64,000 bases of DNA, taken from Cordilura impudica. Taxonomy: Eukaryota > Arthropoda > Insecta > Diptera > Scathophagidae. Positions 22,563-33,553 of the stretch are shown here, piece after piece. Location of the stretch: the NCBI GenBank assembly GCA_963682025.1, contig OY821518.1, forward strand, positions 306,131,429 through 306,195,428, read 5' to 3'. Under the pieces are notes generated by a model, which was not told the DNA's origin, searched no databases, and saw nothing but the letters and a program-made list of their open reading frames with translations. A program made the translations under genes and the position numbers. Every line of letters starts with the position of its first letter. Position 1 is the stretch's first letter.

Positions 22563-23640
22563 TATAATATGTACGCATTCTTAAAATCTGCTTCAACAAT
22601 TTTTTCTAACGTCAATAAGAATTTTTCACTTTTTGGAAAAATTAAGCTTTAAGCTCTAAAAATACCTTGAACGTACAGCTAAATGCTTCCACCTTTTTAA
22701 TTGACCAGCACTGTATATTTATTTGTATCTGGATGGCAATTAATTACGTGACCTAATACTGTTGGATTGATTTTATTTGCTACAGACAAAAAAAAATACT
22801 TTATTTATGTTGTTAAATATTTGCTAAAACTAATTGATTTAATTATTTAATGTGCGGTAGTGTCGTTAACAAGAGGCAACTTTTGAAGTATTGTGGCATG
22901 TAACAGTTAGTTCGTCTACTCATATTTTACCAACAAAAAAAATATGAATTTATAAATAATTAATTAAGGGATTGCATGTTGAAAAGCACAATACAAACAT
23001 ATTGACATTTGTTAAGCCTTGGTGTGTGTACATAGCAAAAACGATAAATTAAAACAAAAGTATGAATGTACATATAAATTATAAAAATACTGATGCCACT
23101 GATCACACCTTTGCTAAGTAACTCCCACATACTGTGTACTGTGTACGTAGACACGAAGTGCGTACAGTAACTATTACAAACAACCAGTTCAATTTTTTAC
23201 AAATATTAATATTAACAATTAACAAATATTAAAAAAAAATATGTTGAAAATCTGAATTCCATTTCACAAGAGTAACTAAGTACAAGATCCCAACTACTAA
23301 CTTATAAGGGTGTGAAGTTAGCGACGAAAGTTAACTACGTTTTTCAAAAATGTTAAAAACTTATTAGAGACTGTTAAATTAACAGAATTTGTGTGAAGAT
23401 AACAATGAAAGTTAGATACGTTCCACAAAATGTTATGCAGCATATAGAGAATGTTGAACTAACATGTTTGTATGTTTTTTTGAAGATAACTACGAAAATT
23501 AAATACGTTTTACAAATAAGTTGAGGGGGTTTAAATATATAGTGGCATTAGTAGATTAGGACTAGTAAATAATAAAATAAAATAAAAATAAATTGAATTT
23601 TACAAAAAGATCAAAGATCAAATTTTGTATGAAAAAACTA
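22563..23640. other. Interval with no gene seen
   Basis: AT-rich. Within 23320-23520 a loosely repeated phrase of about 75 bp (gtgaagttagcgacgaaagt; gtgaagataacaatgaaagt; gaagataactacgaaaatta, each followed by tacgttttncaaaa) indicates a decayed three-unit tandem repeat. Confidence 0.5.
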
Positions 23641-23654
23641 TATGCAAAAACATG

Positions 23655-23912
23655 AAAAATATGAAAATCGTTAGTAACATTTTTAAGAAATATCGTTTTC
23701 AAAAAACATATGAAATTTTTTTCTACTACTATATGAGAAAAATTAATGACAAAATTGGACGAAATGGTTCGAGGAGGGGCTTAGCCCCTATGGGAGTTTG
23801 AAGATTAGGACTACTAGTTTACCAAAAAATCAGAAATATGAAAAAAATTTCATATGTTTTTTTTTAAATGACATTTCTTAAAAACGTTACTAACGATTTT
23901 CATATTCTTGAT
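23655..23912. repeat. Foldback element with about 60 bp arms
   Basis: gaaaatcgttagtaacattt, ttaagaaatatcg and aaaaaacatatgaaattttt (23662-23722) are mirrored by aaaaatttcatatgtttttt, gacatttcttaaaaacg and ttactaacgattttcatatt (about 23844-23905). The spacer is about 120 bp and non-coding. Confidence 0.7.
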
Positions 23913-23942
23913 CTTCAACTTCATTAAGTCGATTAATTAAAA

Positions 23943-24254
23943 CATGCAGATTCCAGCGCTGGAAATTCGAGTGCCATTTCTAGGCAACTTTATTTCTCAA
24001 CTTAGACAATTCACAAACCAACACTTTTATACATTAACAAATACATTAACAAATTTAATAAAACACGCATAGCATGTATAATTTTATGTAAATGCAATTT
24101 ACTCAAAATAAAGGAAAAATTTTGAAATCTGTAAATCTGCAAAATGGCTAAAAAGAAATACCTTTCAAATAATATACGCTTGGTCAAAATCAGGATAAAA
24201 TGGTAGAACAAAACATCGGTCATAAGAAATAGCCTAGCCTATTAATATTATAGA
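23943..24254 (-). mobile_element. Short non-autonomous Helitron, copy 1
   Basis: Reverse complement of the element at 37116-37480. It starts TCTATAATATTAATAGGCTA at 24254 (minus strand), preceded by A as expected for A^T insertion. Shared internal blocks are gaccgatgttttgttct, atttacagattt and ggaaaaattt. The 3' end has the palindrome CCAGCGCTGG and then GAATCTGCATG, where the sister copy has GAATCTGCTAG, so the terminal CTAG has mutated. Non-coding, dependent on a Helitron Rep-helicase in trans. Confidence 0.75.
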
Positions 24255-25480
24255 TGAATATTAATGTTACAAGTTTTCTTTATGTCCATAAAAAATGTAA
24301 ATTTTTATTTATATACGTCCCAGCCTTATTTAACACTCTAAATTTGATATTTCATTCTTTGTTTTGATACAGCCCCCATTAATATAAAACGCTACTGTTC
24401 GTAATATTTTAAGTAGATACTGTTTGTAGACATAAAGTTTCTAATGGGTGACAATTACTTTTAATCATATAGAAACAAAAAAAAAATTAATTATATAAAA
24501 TCTGATTTTGTTTAATCAATCTACACTCAGGTCTCTTGTAATGCGGTTTTGAAAGTTAGGTATTTAGAAAATCGACTTTTTAAAATAAATTAGCATTTAG
24601 TTAAACGTTTATAAAAAAGTTGACATTTATTTATTATTATTATAAAAATATATTTTTGAAAAATCTTGAGTGGTTTTCATTATTTATACCATATTGGGCA
24701 TCGCGAGGTGCTAGGGCCGAGTTTTGGTTATGCTCCTAATATATTAAGTTACGATAGCATTTATATTTTATGAAAAGTATTAAAATAACATCCGTGTAAT
24801 GCATGTTACTCCAGTGAATAAATATATTTATAAAAATGGACATATTAGTATAGTTCATATAGTTCATATCAATTTTGTCTTTATTTTATGTAAAAAGTGA
24901 ATAATAGATATAAATGAATATTTTTATTCTTTCGATTTCTTTGATGCGATTTTTTCGGAACGTATCTACCGCATAAAAGTAAACCTGTGTGTACATAAAT
25001 AAAAATATACCATTTGTGTTTAAAGTCAAAAGATTATTATGACTATTTCTATTATTTACTATTTCTATATTTACTATTTGTATACATAGACACAAATTAA
25101 TACTATCAGAGAGAGAAACATGGCTTTGAGATTTTATTATTTTTTCACACATTTTAATATTGTTTGAACTTGTGAAGTCTGATATGTTGTATTGCGTGTC
25201 ACTACACTTCAACCCACTCACATGTTTTCAAGCTGGTCTCAGCCTGTTAGCAATCAGTTAATCACTCACTACGCACCATTAGTGTTTGCGTTTCGTTATG
25301 GAATTTTGGTGTATTACATTATGTTGAAAGAGTAATGTGAAGTAAAGTGAAGTGAAACAAGATCAACTGCTTCAAATGCAGTGATTTAATAACTCTTAAT
25401 CATTTCAATTACATCATCATCAAGTGAAACAATAACTTTCATTCGCAGAAAGAACATCTCCTGAAGTTCGTAAGAAAAAA
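24255..25480. other. AT-rich interval with no gene seen
   Basis: No inverted repeat, coding block or tandem array recognised. Short frames (for example 24886-25221 minus) have no coding signature. Confidence 0.5.
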
Positions 25481-25484
25481 TATA

Positions 25485-26465
25485 CGAGGGCGGTCCCAAA
25501 ACAAACCAACCTGGCAAATAAACGCAAAAATTTCTTTATTTCTCAACATATTCTCCTTTAGCTCGATACACTTTTCCCAGCGATATTCATTAGCTTCGAT
25601 ACCCTGTTTATAGTAAAAACTGTTTAGATCCTTAAAATAATAATCACGCTAAGAGTCCTCTTCTTTATTGTTGGCAAATCTTTTACCACCAAACCATTTT
25701 TTCAAGTTTGCAAATCAAAAATAATCCAAGGGTCAAAATCTGGTGAATAAGCAATTCGAACTTTAATTCACGGATTTTGTACATGGCAGTAGTGGATGTG
25801 TGATGAAACACTTTCTTTTTCGCCAAATGCGTCCTTTTTTCCCTTAATTTCATCACTTTAACGCTGCTGCAATAAATTAGCATAATACGCGCGGTTAATT
25901 GTTTTTCCTTTTTGAAGATAATCAATAAAAATTCTCCAACGCACATCCCAAAAACAGACACTATAACCTGACCTGCAGATGAAACTGTCTTCGCATTCTT
26001 TGGACACGATTGTCTCAACTGTGAAGTGTTGGACCCATGTCTCATCCACGATTACGAATCAAAGCAAAAATTTGGCTTTATTACGGTAAAACATCGCCAA
26101 ATACTATAGTAAAACATATTCACGACGCTGTTTTTGCTCTATTGTGTACAAACGCGGCGCCCATCTTGCGGACAGCTTTCTCATCTGCAAATTTTCGGTC
26201 AATATGCAATGTTGAAATGCTAGCTCCCGCACCTTCAGCCGACGATCATCCAAAAACATTTTGTGGATTTTCTTAACCGCTTCTGACGTGGCCACCTCAA
26301 TTGTTCGACGACTACGGTGTTCGTCTTGGTAGCTCGTTCGGCATAAACTCTGCCACCCAATATTTTATAGTCGTAAACGAAGGAGCATACTACGCCAGAG
26401 TAGCATCTAGCTCGGCTTTAATATGGGTTGGACTGAGACTTTTGAAATGAAAGTATTAAATTACG
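25485..26465 (-). mobile_element. Mariner element, 5'-truncated and decayed
   Basis: The plus-left end is a mariner terminus, TA then cgagggcggtccc at 25483-25497. On the minus strand the transposase begins near 26440 and reads FLDDRRLKVRELA, ILTENLQMRKLSARWAPRLY, then MDETWVQHFTVET (first catalytic Asp in MDET) and later CFWDVRWRIFIDYLQKGKTI. Several frame changes separate these blocks, and the SxDxAPSDYxLFP block is not readable. The promoter-proximal terminus is missing beyond 26465. Same family as the complete-ended copy at 50298-51359 (shared KVRELxxxxxxSxxHxILTENLQM and RLYT). Confidence 0.85.
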
Positions 26466-28250
26466 TAACGATGACAAATGTTTTCATTGTTTAGAAATTC
26501 ACTGATATCGTTTAGTTTTGATGACTCCAAAATAAAATACTAAATAACGTGGTGTTAACAACATTGGCTATGACAATGTTTTTAGAATACGGGTGAAGGT
26601 ATCAAAGATTCGTCATAGCCGAATTTTACACTGTTACATGTTTTAGTTATATTAGCTCCCTCTAGATGGCGTAGTAACTTACATATGAACCGTTCATATA
26701 GCAAGAGCAACGTTTGTGCGTATGTATGTGACGTCATCATGCCTAATGTACTGGACTTGTCAAAGCCATCTTCACCAATAACTATAACTATTTTTTGGAA
26801 CTGGTAGATGGCGCTGGGTTCGAAATACTTTGATATATTTTATGTATGGTTCGATTTGTCTCATATGCAGAATATATGTTAGTTACGTGAAATTAAAAAA
26901 TTTTTTTAAAACTCAGGATGTATGCGAAAACATGTATTTATATGTAGTTATATTCGGAATATGTTTTTACAAAAGAATTTTATGTACAAAAGCTTCCGAT
27001 AGATGGCTTTACGGCTCTCCACAATACCATTTCTATATTCAGACACAAAGTACCGATTTATCCTATATCAATATCATAGGTTATATAAAATAAAGCTTTG
27101 TTTTTAGGGGCTACTGAGGGGAACACTCATTCGTCCCGTGGTATCACAACGGACCCCAGAGTCTAAGTGTGCTGGTCCTTGGATCAGCAGCCACTTCCAA
27201 CCTAACCTAACCTAACCTAGGGGCTACTCCGGCTGAATCTAGAGAAAGAACCAAACAGCTTATTCAAACGTCTACTAGTATCATTAAAAAACAATGCTTA
27301 GCTAAGAATTTTGTTGGAGTTTAACCAGATTTTTAATATGGGTATAAATCCTACACTAAAACTATTTAATATTTAAAAAAAAAAAAAAAAACATTTAAGA
27401 TTAGATAAAAAATATAGTGTGCTAACAAAGCCCAGCACAAATGCAAAACTGATAATAAGTGTACAATAGTTCATCGAATAGCTAGAAATATTACACATAT
27501 CTATGCACCTTCTGTTATATCGTATACTGAATAATATGAGTACTATTTTCAACTGCAATCCGTTAAAACCATATCTACTAGAATTAGTTATTTTCCAAAA
27601 GACTTATAAATAATAATAATCTTATCTCTATACTACAGTTATAATATTAATAACAAAAAAATGTATACATGTTACGTGTGTATGTATTTATCTATTTAAG
27701 ATGAAAAAATAACTAAAAATTTGCTATGTAATCACCAGAGCTGTGACTTTCATGCAAATGCATATTTGTAGTCAATAGCGCAAATCAATTTTCACCATAT
27801 ATATACTTTTGCAAATCAACAGATTTGTTGTAGCATATTTTTTTATATTTCGCATATTTTGTTTTTAAGTGCATATTTTTGGGTATATTGTGATTTTTGT
27901 ATATTTTTTGTATATTTTAAAACGTTATTGCATATTTTTGTATATATTTTTAAATATAATATGTGATTAAAGAATTTATCATATTTAAAAGATATAAAGA
28001 GTTATAGAGGGCATTATTGGTGAACTTTAAACTAATTTATGATAATTGGGATACGCTGATTTCCTCTGGGAACTGTTTTTATGTTTCATTTCTAGTTTTC
28101 GAGATGTCGCTTAAGCAAACTTCGAAATTAGGCTGTATGTATATTAGGTATGGCATGAACCAAAAAAAAAAAATGGGTGGTAAGACAAAGGCAAGTGGTT
28201 CCACATTGAGGAGCTCAATGTGAGGGCAAAAGGAAAGAAATGAAAAAAAA
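26466..28250. other. Interval with no gene; (AACCT)4 and AT-rich tandem phrases
   Basis: 27115-27240 is a compact, GC-richer block (acggaccccagagtctaag, ggatcagcagccacttcc) that runs into (AACCT)4 at 27199-27220; it looks like the end of a dispersed retroposon. 27780-27960 has repeated gcatatttttg/gtatatttttg phrases. No coding region is supported. Confidence 0.45.
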
Positions 28251-28279
28251 ATCCTACATTTTTCCACCATTCTTAAATT

Positions 28280-28660
28280 TTATAATGCGCCTATAAGGGG
28301 TCAAATGTATGGCCACCCGAATATTTCATTAAGGGAGCTCCCATACAAAATTTTCATTACAGACTAATTCCCATAACTGCTAAGGTGTCCCGCTAGGAGG
28401 TAAAATGTATGACCGACCACAATTAGTTTTTTGTTCCCAACATTTTCTGAAAACATACCTGCCTCTTACCTGCACCCTTAAGGAGACTCCCATACAAATA
28501 TGGTAGTTTTGTGAAATTGTTAAATTTGGCCCCTATAGCCTCTAAGATGCCACTACACGGGCCAAATGTATGACCGACACCACTTATTTTTACTCCCAAA
28601 ATTTTTTCAAACACCTACCCACTATCTCCACTCTTAAACGGGGGCACTAATATCAAATGT
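28280..28660. repeat. Three diverged tandem units resembling part of the LTIR-1 arm
   Basis: The phrase (g/c)(t/c)(c/a)aaatgtatg(g/a)cc(a/g)(c/a)c recurs at 28295, 28400 and 28562, each followed at similar distance by cccaa(c/a)attttt, aaacacctacc or ctcccatacaaa. The LTIR-1 arm has a similar run (ccaaatgtatgattgacccc ... ggttccccatacaaac, 17918-18017). This may be a decayed arm of a related element. Confidence 0.4.
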
Positions 28661-29049
28661 CCATCATTTTACCCCTCTAGGAGTAACTCTGTGGCAGTTA
28701 TGCATTTTTTTTTTTGTCCATTGTTTCCTTTTTGTCCTCACTCTGAGCTAGACGAGGAGCCGCTGGCCATCGTGATGACTATACTTTGCACAACCCTAAA
28801 CTTCATATTGTATCACTGGCGATACACAACTTTTTTATTAGAATAAAAACTATGTGGTTCTTGTACTCGGAAAATATTTACTCATATTGCATTTCATTGA
28901 CCATATTTGCACAATAAAAAAAAAACCGTATTGTAATTAACAATAGTTTTGTAAGTTTAAGTTAAGTTAGACAGTAATCAGTTGTAGGTTTTGCAGTTTT
29001 TACATAACAAGGGTAAGTTGGATTTAATTAAACAGTGCAACATTTTTGA

Positions 29050-30297
29050 AGTCAACGAGTCCTTCTCCAAATTGGAAAACATGTCAAGAATATGGGCCTA
29101 CTCTCAGACAGACAATCAGGCTTTCGTTCTAAATATAGCTGCATAACTGCACTCATTGATGTGTCTGAAGATATTCGTGGGTATATTGATAGTGGTAACA
29201 TTGCATTTCTAGTGCTCTTAGATCATTCGAAGGCATTTGATACTGTGAATCATGAAATACTCTGCATGAAGCTAAGAACTTTTTTTGGTTTCTCTCCTTC
29301 CGCAACTCGTCTTATATCGTCTTATTTAGAAAATCGACAACAATACGTTAACGCCAATAATAAAATATCAAATGTGCTTCCAGTAAAAAAGGGCGTTCCG
29401 CAAGGTTCGATTCTAGGACCACTTCTTTTCACTATATATATAAATGATTTGCCTAGGCAACTTTCGTATTGTAAAGTTCATATGTATGCTGATGATGTGC
29501 AACTTTATGTTTGTAGTCGTTACGATGAACTAAATAACTGTGTTGCGAACCTAAATGTGGATCTTAATCGAATTTACTTACGGGCTCTGGCAAATGGGCT
29601 ATGTCTCAATCCTTCAAAGTCTAAATGCATCGTTATTACTCGAAGATCAGTGCCTTCCCTTGTTATACCAGATATTATGCTTAACCGTCAAATTATTGAA
29701 ATTACACAAAAAACCAAAAATCTTGGAATTATTTTCAATAAAACTCTCACCTGGTCTGATCATATAAATGTCGCTTCGGGAAAAACGTATTCAATGCTTC
29801 GATCACTGTGGAAAACTCAACATCTTACACCAGTCCATGTACGAGTTCTACTTGCAAAAACCTATCTAATTTCAACTTTGTTGTACGGATGCGAACTATT
29901 TGCTAGCTGTGATTCTATTAGCTCTAGGAAATTAACAACTACGTTTTATTCTATATTAAGATACGTCTAAAATTTGAAAATATCATCCCACATAACACCG
30001 TATGCACGAAAACTTTACGGTGTGAATTTTTGCGATCTCTTGAAGATACGATCATTGATACTGATGCATAAGATTATATTTACACGTGAGCCTACATATC
30101 TTTTTAATCGAATATCCTTTTCTAATTCAAGAAGAAATAATTCTATAATTCAAATAAGACATAAAAGTTTGGTCTCTGAATGGCAGTTCTATATACACTG
30201 CATACGTCTTTCGAACTTGCTACCGCCAACATTACAATATTTAAGCAACGCAGGGCATTTTAGGAAACAAGTTTTCCAATTTTTCAATACCATTTAA
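29050..30297 (+). pseudogene. LINE reverse transcriptase, 5'-truncated, one nonsense codon
   Basis: First ATG at 29092. RT blocks in order: DRQSGFRSKYSCITALIDV (motif 2), FLVLLDHSKAFDTVNHEIL (motif A, catalytic Asp), KKGVPQGSILGPLLF (motif B), HMYADDVQLYV (motif C, YADD), then LNPSKSKC, KNLGIIFNKTLTW (motif D/E region) and STLLYGCELF in the thumb. All RT catalytic residues remain. The frame ends at TAA 29968-29970 and reopens in the same frame to 30297 (KIRSLILMHKIIFTREPTYL), so the lesion is a single nonsense change relative to the window-start copy, which has a Tyr codon there. The endonuclease domain is missing. Inactive on its own. Confidence 0.92.
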
Positions 30298-30486
30298 ATA
30301 TTGTTTAAACTTTGCTTTGTTTTGAATATATGTATGTAAAATAATTTTTGTTATCTTATTTTTATACAAATTATAAACTATGTTATATTTTCATTAAATA
30401 CTGTATCACATTATACCGATCCTGTACTTTAATTATAAGACTCCTAGTGTTGTTGTGCAGGAAACCAAATAAATAAATAAATAAAT
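29050..30486 (+). mobile_element. 5'-truncated CR1/I-like LINE with (TAAA)n 3' tail
   Basis: The element starts inside the RT coding region (open from 29050) and ends in caaataaataaataaataa at about 30465-30486, a simple-repeat 3' tail typical of several LINE clades. The 3' UTR is short (about 190 bp). 5' truncation at insertion is normal for such elements. Same family as the copy at the window start. Confidence 0.85.
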
Positions 30487-30492
30487 GACAAA

Positions 30493-30820
30493 TCTCGTGT
30501 GCGGTTTTCGAAGTATTTATCGAAACTAATAAAACCCCATTTGGATTTTGCCAGTTTAGCTGCTATTTGGATTTTATGCCCTAAGAAAATGCAATTTTTA
30601 TTCGGCTATATCTCTGAAAACAATTGGAATTTTGTTTTCCTGTGCCTCAAAATTGGTTTCCGAGATATAGCAGTGAGAAAAATTGCATATTCTTCGGAAC
30701 AATTAAGTTTTAGCCAAAATATACGAAAGGACATAAAATCCGAGCAGCAGCTAAACTAGCAAAACCCAAATGGGGTTCGTTAGTTTTTTTTTAGTAGCAC
30801 TTCGAAAACCGCACACGAGA
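30493..30820. repeat. Foldback element with about 150 bp arms
   Basis: The sequence tctcgtgtgcggttttcgaa at 30493 is mirrored by ttcgaaaaccgcacacgaga ending at 30820. The arms stay similar inward past ccccatttgg, agtttagctgct and ttatatctc-type blocks, so almost the whole 328 bp is one hairpin. It sits a few bases beyond the LINE (TAAA)n tail. No target duplication is certain. Confidence 0.85.
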
Positions 30821-31030
30821 ATGAGTTTGAATTTTATATGTTTCACTATGTTATTAGATGTTATTATATAACTTATTCTTATTTCCACTATAAATCAATT
30901 TGGAAATCAATGTATCACTGTTGATACAACAATCAGTGGTCAAAATTATATTACAATATGTTCATAGCAGTAAATCTAAAAATTATAACGAAAATTATAC
31001 TGCGTCGCATGTCCTTACTATAATCTTTTA

Positions 31031-31252
31031 GATTTTTTTTTTTTTTTTAATTAATCAACACTCAGGGGATGCCCCCTACAGATGAGTGCATTGTGTTGAT
31101 CTCAGGAAAATAGGTTAAGGAGGAAAGAGGAAGTAGTGTGTTCATTTTTTTTTTTTTTTTTTTTTTGCAGCGACATACCAAGCCTCTGGTGGGAATCGAA
31201 CCCACGACCCCCGCATGATAGGCGAGCACGCTACCTACTCACCTACCGGGGC
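31031..31252 (-). mobile_element. tRNA-derived SINE, copy 1
   Basis: On the minus strand it begins gcgccccggtaggtgagtag (31252 inward). Box A-like TAGGTGAGTAGGTAGCGTGC is at 31245-31226 and a perfect box B GGTTCGATTCC at 31202-31192. A five-base-pair anticodon-stem CTCGC/GCGGG encloses a 7-base loop with ATC at the anticodon position. The tRNA part is followed by cttggtatgtcgctgc, an A run, about 90 bp of unrelated body and a second A run. Transcribed by RNA polymerase III and mobilised by a LINE. The aminoacyl stem does not pair, so it is not a functional tRNA. Confidence 0.85.
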
Positions 31253-31293
31253 GCTTACTTCTAATGTAAAATAATTTTAATCTTGTTTTACAG

Positions 31294-31398
31294 CCACAGC
31301 CATTATGGATGCTGGGGACGACAGTGATGATGAATTTAATGAGTTCAATCAATTTGAACTCAATGCTAGGATTCTACCATCTATTGAATATGACATTG
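31294..31398 (+). other. Candidate first coding exon (acidic N-terminus)
   Basis: Preceded by a good acceptor (tcttgttttacag) and followed by the donor attg/gtatga. From the ATG at 31305 the frame reads MDAGDDSDDEFNEFNQF then ELNARILPSIEYDI and stops in phase 1 at the donor. A second acceptor, tcgtcttgccag, ends at 31482; joining there keeps the frame and gives QHCNNSKCYCFPKT, then ALLGWKKLEESEEYY before the SINE at about 31590. Both pieces look protein-like. Against this, tgtaacaactcaaaat inside exon 2 is found inverted at 32050-32065, so part of it may be repeat sequence. Gene not recognised. Confidence 0.4.
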
Positions 31399-31589
31399 GT
31401 ATGATTGTGTTAAGATTGTAAATCAAAAATATTTAAATTTATTTTATACAAAAATAATCAAATGTTAATATCGTCTTGCCAGTACAACACTGTAACAACT
31501 CAAAATGTTACTGTTTTCCGAAAACTGCTCTATTGGGCTGGAAGAAACTCGAAGAATCAGAGGAATATTATAACATCTCAAAAAAAAAT

Positions 31590-32005
31590 TTTTTTTTTTT
31601 TGTATATTAATTACAATACAAAGTAAATTTGTATTCTAATTTGGGTCCAGGGATAAGCAGGGTGACAAAGACCATTTGGCTGGTTTTTGCAGCGACAGAC
31701 CAATGCCTCTGGTATGAATCGAACCCACGACCCCCGCATGATAGGCGAGCACGCTACATACTCACCTACACACAGAAAAAATATTCGCCAACCGAAGTGC
31801 TCTAAAGTGGAACAGCCGTGTTTTCGATTGTATCATCAGAAATTTAATACCATATGCAAATTTTCTATTATGATAAAATATTTACTGTTAAGGCAATAAA
31901 ATTGTAATCATAGTGAACCCGAAATTCGGTTAATAGCGTTATCGCAATTCGGTTGGCAATAAATTCGGTAGCCACAATGAATCTGTTTTCTGTGTGTACC
32001 GGGGC
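31590..32005 (-). mobile_element. tRNA-derived SINE, copy 2, interrupted by a MITE
   Basis: Same tRNA-like head as copy 1 on the minus strand (gcgccccggta at 32005, box B one base off consensus at 31724-31714, same ATC loop), then catt ggtctgtcgctgc and a different body ending in an A run at about 31590-31610. The head is split at a TA by the 228 bp MITE at 31769-31996; removing the MITE and one TA restores the copy-1 order exactly. Confidence 0.85.
31769..31996. repeat. 228 bp MITE, TA target duplication, TIR CACACAGAAAA
   Basis: Left end CACACAGAAAA, right end TTTTCTGTGTG, flanked by TA on both sides (31767-31768 and 31997-31998). Subterminal gccaaccgaa/ttcggttggc is a second mirrored pair. 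TA duplication with such ends fits a Tc1/mariner-type MITE. Insertion into the SINE gives a clean before/after comparison with SINE copy 1. Confidence 0.9.
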
Positions 32006-32193
32006 GCTTTCAAAATATCTATTTTGAGTTGTTAATCGTAATATCTCAAAACTATCATTTTGAGTTGTTACAGTATTATACAAACAAAACAAAACACATT
32101 TTTTTAATGAAAATTATGGCATATTTTTAAAACTACTACGATTTTTTTATATATTTTTAGAGAGAAGCTAAAAAGTAGTTTTTTGTAAAGTGT

Positions 32194-32700
32194 TGTTCCA
32201 ACATCCCCCTTTGTTTTAAGTTAAATGTGACCGCGAAGCTGGGTGGATTATTTTCGATGAAGGATATTTCTATTATTTAATTCTACAAGTATATTATAAA
32301 TAACAGAACCAATCTGTTCTATTACTAGTCCCGGGCTTTAAATAAACTTGTTATTTTTGAAAATTTTTGCATAGAGTAATTCTCCAGCTTGAAAACTTCT
32401 TTTAAGTGCACCATGCTTTTTGTTATATGAAATTTCCATTTCAGTATCTTTTCTCCCCATTTCTGATCTTAAAAATATCGCAATAAACCCTTCCGCTGAT
32501 GATTTATTCTCAGGAACGTTTGGATTTGGAGTTAAGCGATACAGACCAAGAAAAACAAATAAATTAAGTTTATCATTCTTTAAATTTTGCTCGTTACCTT
32601 TATATAACGATCTTTTAATAGTATCAACGAATCGTTTTGCTTGTCTATTGAACTGAGGGTGATATGTTGGTGTTGTAATATGATTTATATATACCACTTT
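32194..32700 (-). pseudogene. Ty3/gypsy integrase fragment with polypurine tract and start of 3' LTR
   Basis: On the minus strand: TTPTYHPQFNRQAKRFVDTI (the D-D-E integrase segment around the catalytic Glu, here NRQAKRF instead of the usual NGQAExx, so the Glu is replaced by Lys), then FVFLGLYRLTPNPNVPENKS and FQAGELLYAKIF. Downstream a purine tract AAAACAAAGGGGG (32217-32205) is followed by TGTTGGAACAAC, which fits a polypurine tract and the first bases of a 3' LTR. No second LTR was found. Distinct from the 53.6-61.3 kb element, whose LTR begins TGTTATATC. Inactive fragment. Confidence 0.8.
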
Positions 32701-33119
32701 AAAACTGTTGCCGATACTGAAACTTTAAATTCGAATACCAATAAAATTTCATTTTGGCCAGTTGCTATTATAATTTCTTTTTATAAAAATCAATGATCGT
32801 GTCTTTTATGCATTATTGCATTATTTTTCTCTTACTAGAGTAGAAAACCTATAAGTTCCGTAAGTACTTCACGGAACACCTATGAAATTCATTATTTTAC
32901 GCAGTCGACGTTACAATACCCAAAGTTTGATCCCTATAAGAATGTCTTCAAAAAAAAATTCAAATGATTCTTCGCTAAAAAGATCCAGATATTAATATTA
33001 AAAAATTGTAAAATATTTTTATCTGAATTAGCTAGTAATTCGTTAATTTAAGTATACATTAAATACAAAAAAAAAAGCAGGTAATAAATTAAAGTCACCC
33101 TATACAGAGTTAAAAATAT

Positions 33120-33290
33120 TCCCGATAAAAGCATGTATACCAAATTTGATCTAAGTATATACATATTTGTATAATTGCGACCATTAGTTTACGCACCAGC
33201 TCTACGTGTACTGACACACGGACGGCCGAACGTCGTTAAATCAACTAAAAAAGATTTGGAGTCGATCGGTATAAGAGGTATGCCTGTGTA
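33120..33290 (+). mobile_element. DINE-1-like fragment (family A)
   Basis: aagcatgtataccaaatttg, gacacacggacgg, aacgtcgttaaatcaact and gtcgatcggtataa follow the order of 44725-44885. Only the part around the tetranucleotide block remains. Confidence 0.6.
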
Positions 33291-33553
33291 AAGTACTATC
33301 TACACAAACTTATTAAATTTTTGTTATCAAAAATTTTCTTGATACTTAAAAAATGGAAAATCTTGCACAATAGACCAAAATGCAACTATATATCTACTGT
33401 GATATGCGAAAAATCCCTTCAGAAAAATTAGAAATTGTTTCATTAATTTCCGTTCGAACAAATAAATTATTCCTGGTCATATAATAATGAAAGTTCGAGT
33501 TTTTAGTCATTTTTTACTGAAAATGAATTGTTATTTTGAATTTTAATAATAAA

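Noticed and set aside
27199..27220. Telomeric TTAGG repeat
   Set aside because: Only four units, and flies do not use this telomere repeat; better explained as a simple-repeat end of a retroposon.
31180..31252. Possible tRNA gene with box A and box B
   Set aside because: The acceptor arms do not pair and a poly(A)-tailed body follows; two copies with the same defects mark it as a SINE.
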